A stretch of 64,000 nt of DNA from Bacteroidota bacterium. GTDB taxonomy: Bacteria; Bacteroidota; Bacteroidia; AKYH767-A; 2013-40CM-41-45. This document shows, piece after piece, positions 62,127 to 64,000 of this stretch (positions within the stretch are counted from its first letter, which is position 1; each line of letters opens with the position of its first letter). The translations under genes and the position numbers were made by a program. The stretch is taken from NCBI GenBank assembly GCA_016711505.1, contig JADJSV010000018.1, positions 186,001 to 250,000 on the forward strand, given 5' to 3'. Below the pieces are notes generated by a model. The model made no database searches, was not told the DNA's origin, and was given only the letters and a program-made list of their open reading frames with translations.

Positions 62127-63752
62127 ATGGCTTGTAAATCGTGTAGTACGGGAAAAGATGGGGCTCCAAGCGGGTGTCGGAGTAATGGCACTTGTGGAAC
62201 CGGCGGCTGCAACAAGCTAAACGTTTACAATTGGCTTTCAGATATGGTACTGCCTTCGGGGCAATCGCCATTTCCAATTGTTGAAGTTCGTTTTAAAGGG
62301 AGTCGCAAAGAATTTTTACAAATAAAGATAACGTTGAATTAAGAGTAGGTGATCTTGTTGCTGTTGAAGCAACTCCCGGTCACGACGTTGGTGTTGTTTC
62401 GATGACAGGTGAATTAGTACGTTTTCAATTACGCAAAAAAGGTGTAACGGAAGATTCAGATACTATCAAAGCTCTTTATCGAAAAGTCAAACAATCAGAA
62501 TTAGAAAAGTATAACGAAGTTAAAGATAAAGAAACTGCTACGCTTTCCCGTTCACGTGAGATCATCCAGTCACTTAAACTTTCAATGAAGTTAAGTGATA
62601 TAGAATTTCAAGGTGATGGAAAAAAAGCAACTTTCTTTTATACTGCTGATGACCGCGTAGATTTTCGTGAGCTGATAAAAAAACTTGCTGAAGAATTCCG
62701 GATTCGTGTTGAAATGCGTCAGATCGGAATGCGTCAGGAAGCAGGTCGTTTAGGTGGTATTGGTGTTTGTGGAAGAGAACTGTGTTGCTCTACATGGCTG
62801 ACAGATTTCAAAACTGTTTCAACAAGTACTGCACGCTATCAGAATCTGGCACTTAATCCTGCGAAACTTGCAGGGCAGTGTACTAAACTTAAGTGTTGCC
62901 TTAACTATGAATTAGATTCATACGTTGATGCATTAAAAGATTTTCCATCGACAAATATAATTCTGGAAACAGAAAATGGAAGAGCTTTCCATCGCAAGAC
63001 AGATATTTTCAAACGATTGATGTGGTATGCATATACAATCGATGAGAAAAAAGAACAACGCGAATTAAGTGAAGGTGGAGTTGGTGGTAACTGGGTCATG
63101 CTTTCTGTCGATAGAGTTAATGAAGTAATCAATCTGAATAAAGAAAAAATTAAACCTACTGACCTGGCTCTTCCGGTTGAAGTAGAAATTGATATCGCTC
63201 CTGATTACGAAAATGTTGTTGGACAAGATCGTATTGACCGGATGGATAAACTGAAGAAGAAAAAGAAGAAGAAGAAAAAAGTTGGTGGTGAAATGAATGC
63301 CGGACAAGCAGGAGGTCAACCAAATGCTCCCGCGTCCGCAAGGGAATGCGCCGGGTAAGCCACAAGGAGGACAGCCAAATCAAGGCAATCCGAATCAGAA
63401 GCAAAATCCAAATCAAAACCGGCCGCAGAATCAACCTCGTCCTCAGCAGAATCAGCAAAAGCCAAACGCTCCGCAGCAAAATCAGCCGAAGCCGAATGCT
63501 CCGCAACAGAATCAGCCGCGTCCGCAAAATCAAGGTCAGCGTCCGAATAATCCGAACCAGAATAAGCCTCAGCAAAATAATCCTAATCAGAATCAGGCAC
63601 AGCGGCCAAATAATCCACAGCAGAATCAACCTAGGCCACAGAGTCCGCAACAAAATGCTGCTCCTACTTCTCAACCTTCTGCTGATCCGCAACCGAACAG
63701 AACAAATAGAGTTCCTCGTCAACCACGACCGGATAAACCGGCAGATCAATAA
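62127..63752 (+). CDS. ricT: PSP1-domain protein RicT with Asn/Pro/Gln-rich tail, frameshifted
   Basis: RicT (YaaT), of the Ric complex that acts with RNase Y in Bacillus, probably an Fe-S protein. I start at MACKSCSTGKDG. Features: Cys-rich N-terminus, PSP1 core (FQGDGKKATFFYTADDRVDF), and VCGRELCCSTWL ... CTKLKCCLNYEL. Breaks: one T missing in the run at 62313-62317 (else KEFFTNKDNVELRVGDLV), and one extra C at 63329-63331, after which ~140 residues of N/P/Q repeats (NAPQQNQPRPQN) follow a nine-Lys run. Such a long low-complexity tail is unusual. gldH follows after 3 bp, the usual order in Flavobacteria-like genomes. Confidence 0.85.
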
Positions 63753-63755
63753 CGG

Positions 63756-64000
63756 ATGAATCTCAAACTTCCATTCAAAAAGTATTTTTCATATTTATTC
63801 ATACTCGTTGCATTGCTTTCGCTTTCATCGTGCGATCGCAATGTTGTTTTTGAAGACAATGTAAAACTTCCTGAAAATCGGTGGGAACAAAATAATGCTG
63901 TTCAGTTTACAGTAGACATTCAGGATACAATTTCATCGCATAATCTTTACATCAATCTGAGAAATGCCGGCGGATATCAATTCAGTAATATATTTTTATT
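63756..64000 (+). CDS. gldH: Gliding motility lipoprotein GldH (partial, runs off window)
   Basis: The first 81 residues of GldH. The signal peptide ends in the lipobox LSSC (MNLKLPFKKYFSYLFI start), then VVFEDNVKLPENRWEQN and LYINLRNAGGYQFSNIFL, typical for GldH. It is a lipoprotein needed for gliding in Flavobacterium, linked to the T9SS machinery. Located 3 bp after ricT. The rest lies outside the window. Confidence 0.85.
   Translation, partial: MNLKLPFKKYFSYLFILVALLSLSSCDRNVVFEDNVKLPENRWEQNNAVQFTVDIQDTISSHNLYINLRNAGGYQFSNIFL

Noticed and set aside
63156..63749. 197-residue minus-strand frame rich in Leu/Ile/Arg opposite ricT
   Set aside because: It is the shadow of the Asn/Pro/Gln-rich repeat codons of ricT and has no start context or domain.

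Overview
The window is chromosomal DNA of a free-living member of the Bacteroidota. Evidence: six large secreted proteins end in a type IX secretion (T9SS) sorting domain; the window ends in gldH, a gliding-motility lipoprotein gene, directly after ricT; beta-barrel families typical of the phylum are present (DUF5777, DUF5723); and promoters fit TTG-N19/23-TAnnTTTG. Base composition is AT-rich. I cannot name the genus.

Layout. 0-15 kb is a long run of minus-strand genes: a serine hydrolase cut by the window edge, two L,D-transpeptidase-type proteins, GNAT, DUF1801, pentapeptide-repeat, VOC, TPR, DUF4349, a Crp/Fnr-barrel-DUF4386 operon, a SIMPL protein, and a DUF1028-esterase-SDR group. 15-20 kb has a long-form RsmH and two T9SS-exported enzymes. 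20-25 kb holds ppa, an AbiE toxin-antitoxin pair and a tRNA-Asn whose downstream GIY-YIG minigene and terminator have been tandemly duplicated. 25-34 kb has a Tat-exported superoxide dismutase, a 1649-residue CotH/lamin-tail surface protein and an exported purple acid phosphatase. 34-41 kb is the lower kynurenine (tryptophan) pathway: 3-hydroxyanthranilate dioxygenase, ACMS decarboxylase and a semialdehyde dehydrogenase, with an atypical SDR and a TMTC-like membrane TPR protein. 41-46 kb has a predicted exported haem/cytochrome-like trio and a two-component system. 46-50 kb has a PurF-like amidotransferase and a REP-associated tyrosine transposase (RAYT) between inverted REP palindromes, next to a tandem array. 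50-64 kb is housekeeping: pheS, cyclophilin, a J-domain protein, cvpA, pgk, holB, ricT, gldH.

Two patterns run across the window. First, at least ten genes carry one or more 1-2 base indels, mostly in homopolymers, and pgk alone has five apparent A losses. Many are essential genes, so residual long-read assembly error is the simplest reading and the affected coordinates should be treated as provisional. Second, the intergenic space is rich in dispersed palindromes of several distinct families, one with a perfect 37-bp stem, placed at gene 3' ends. With the RAYT/REP array and the tRNA/GIY-YIG duplication, these are the most unusual content here.
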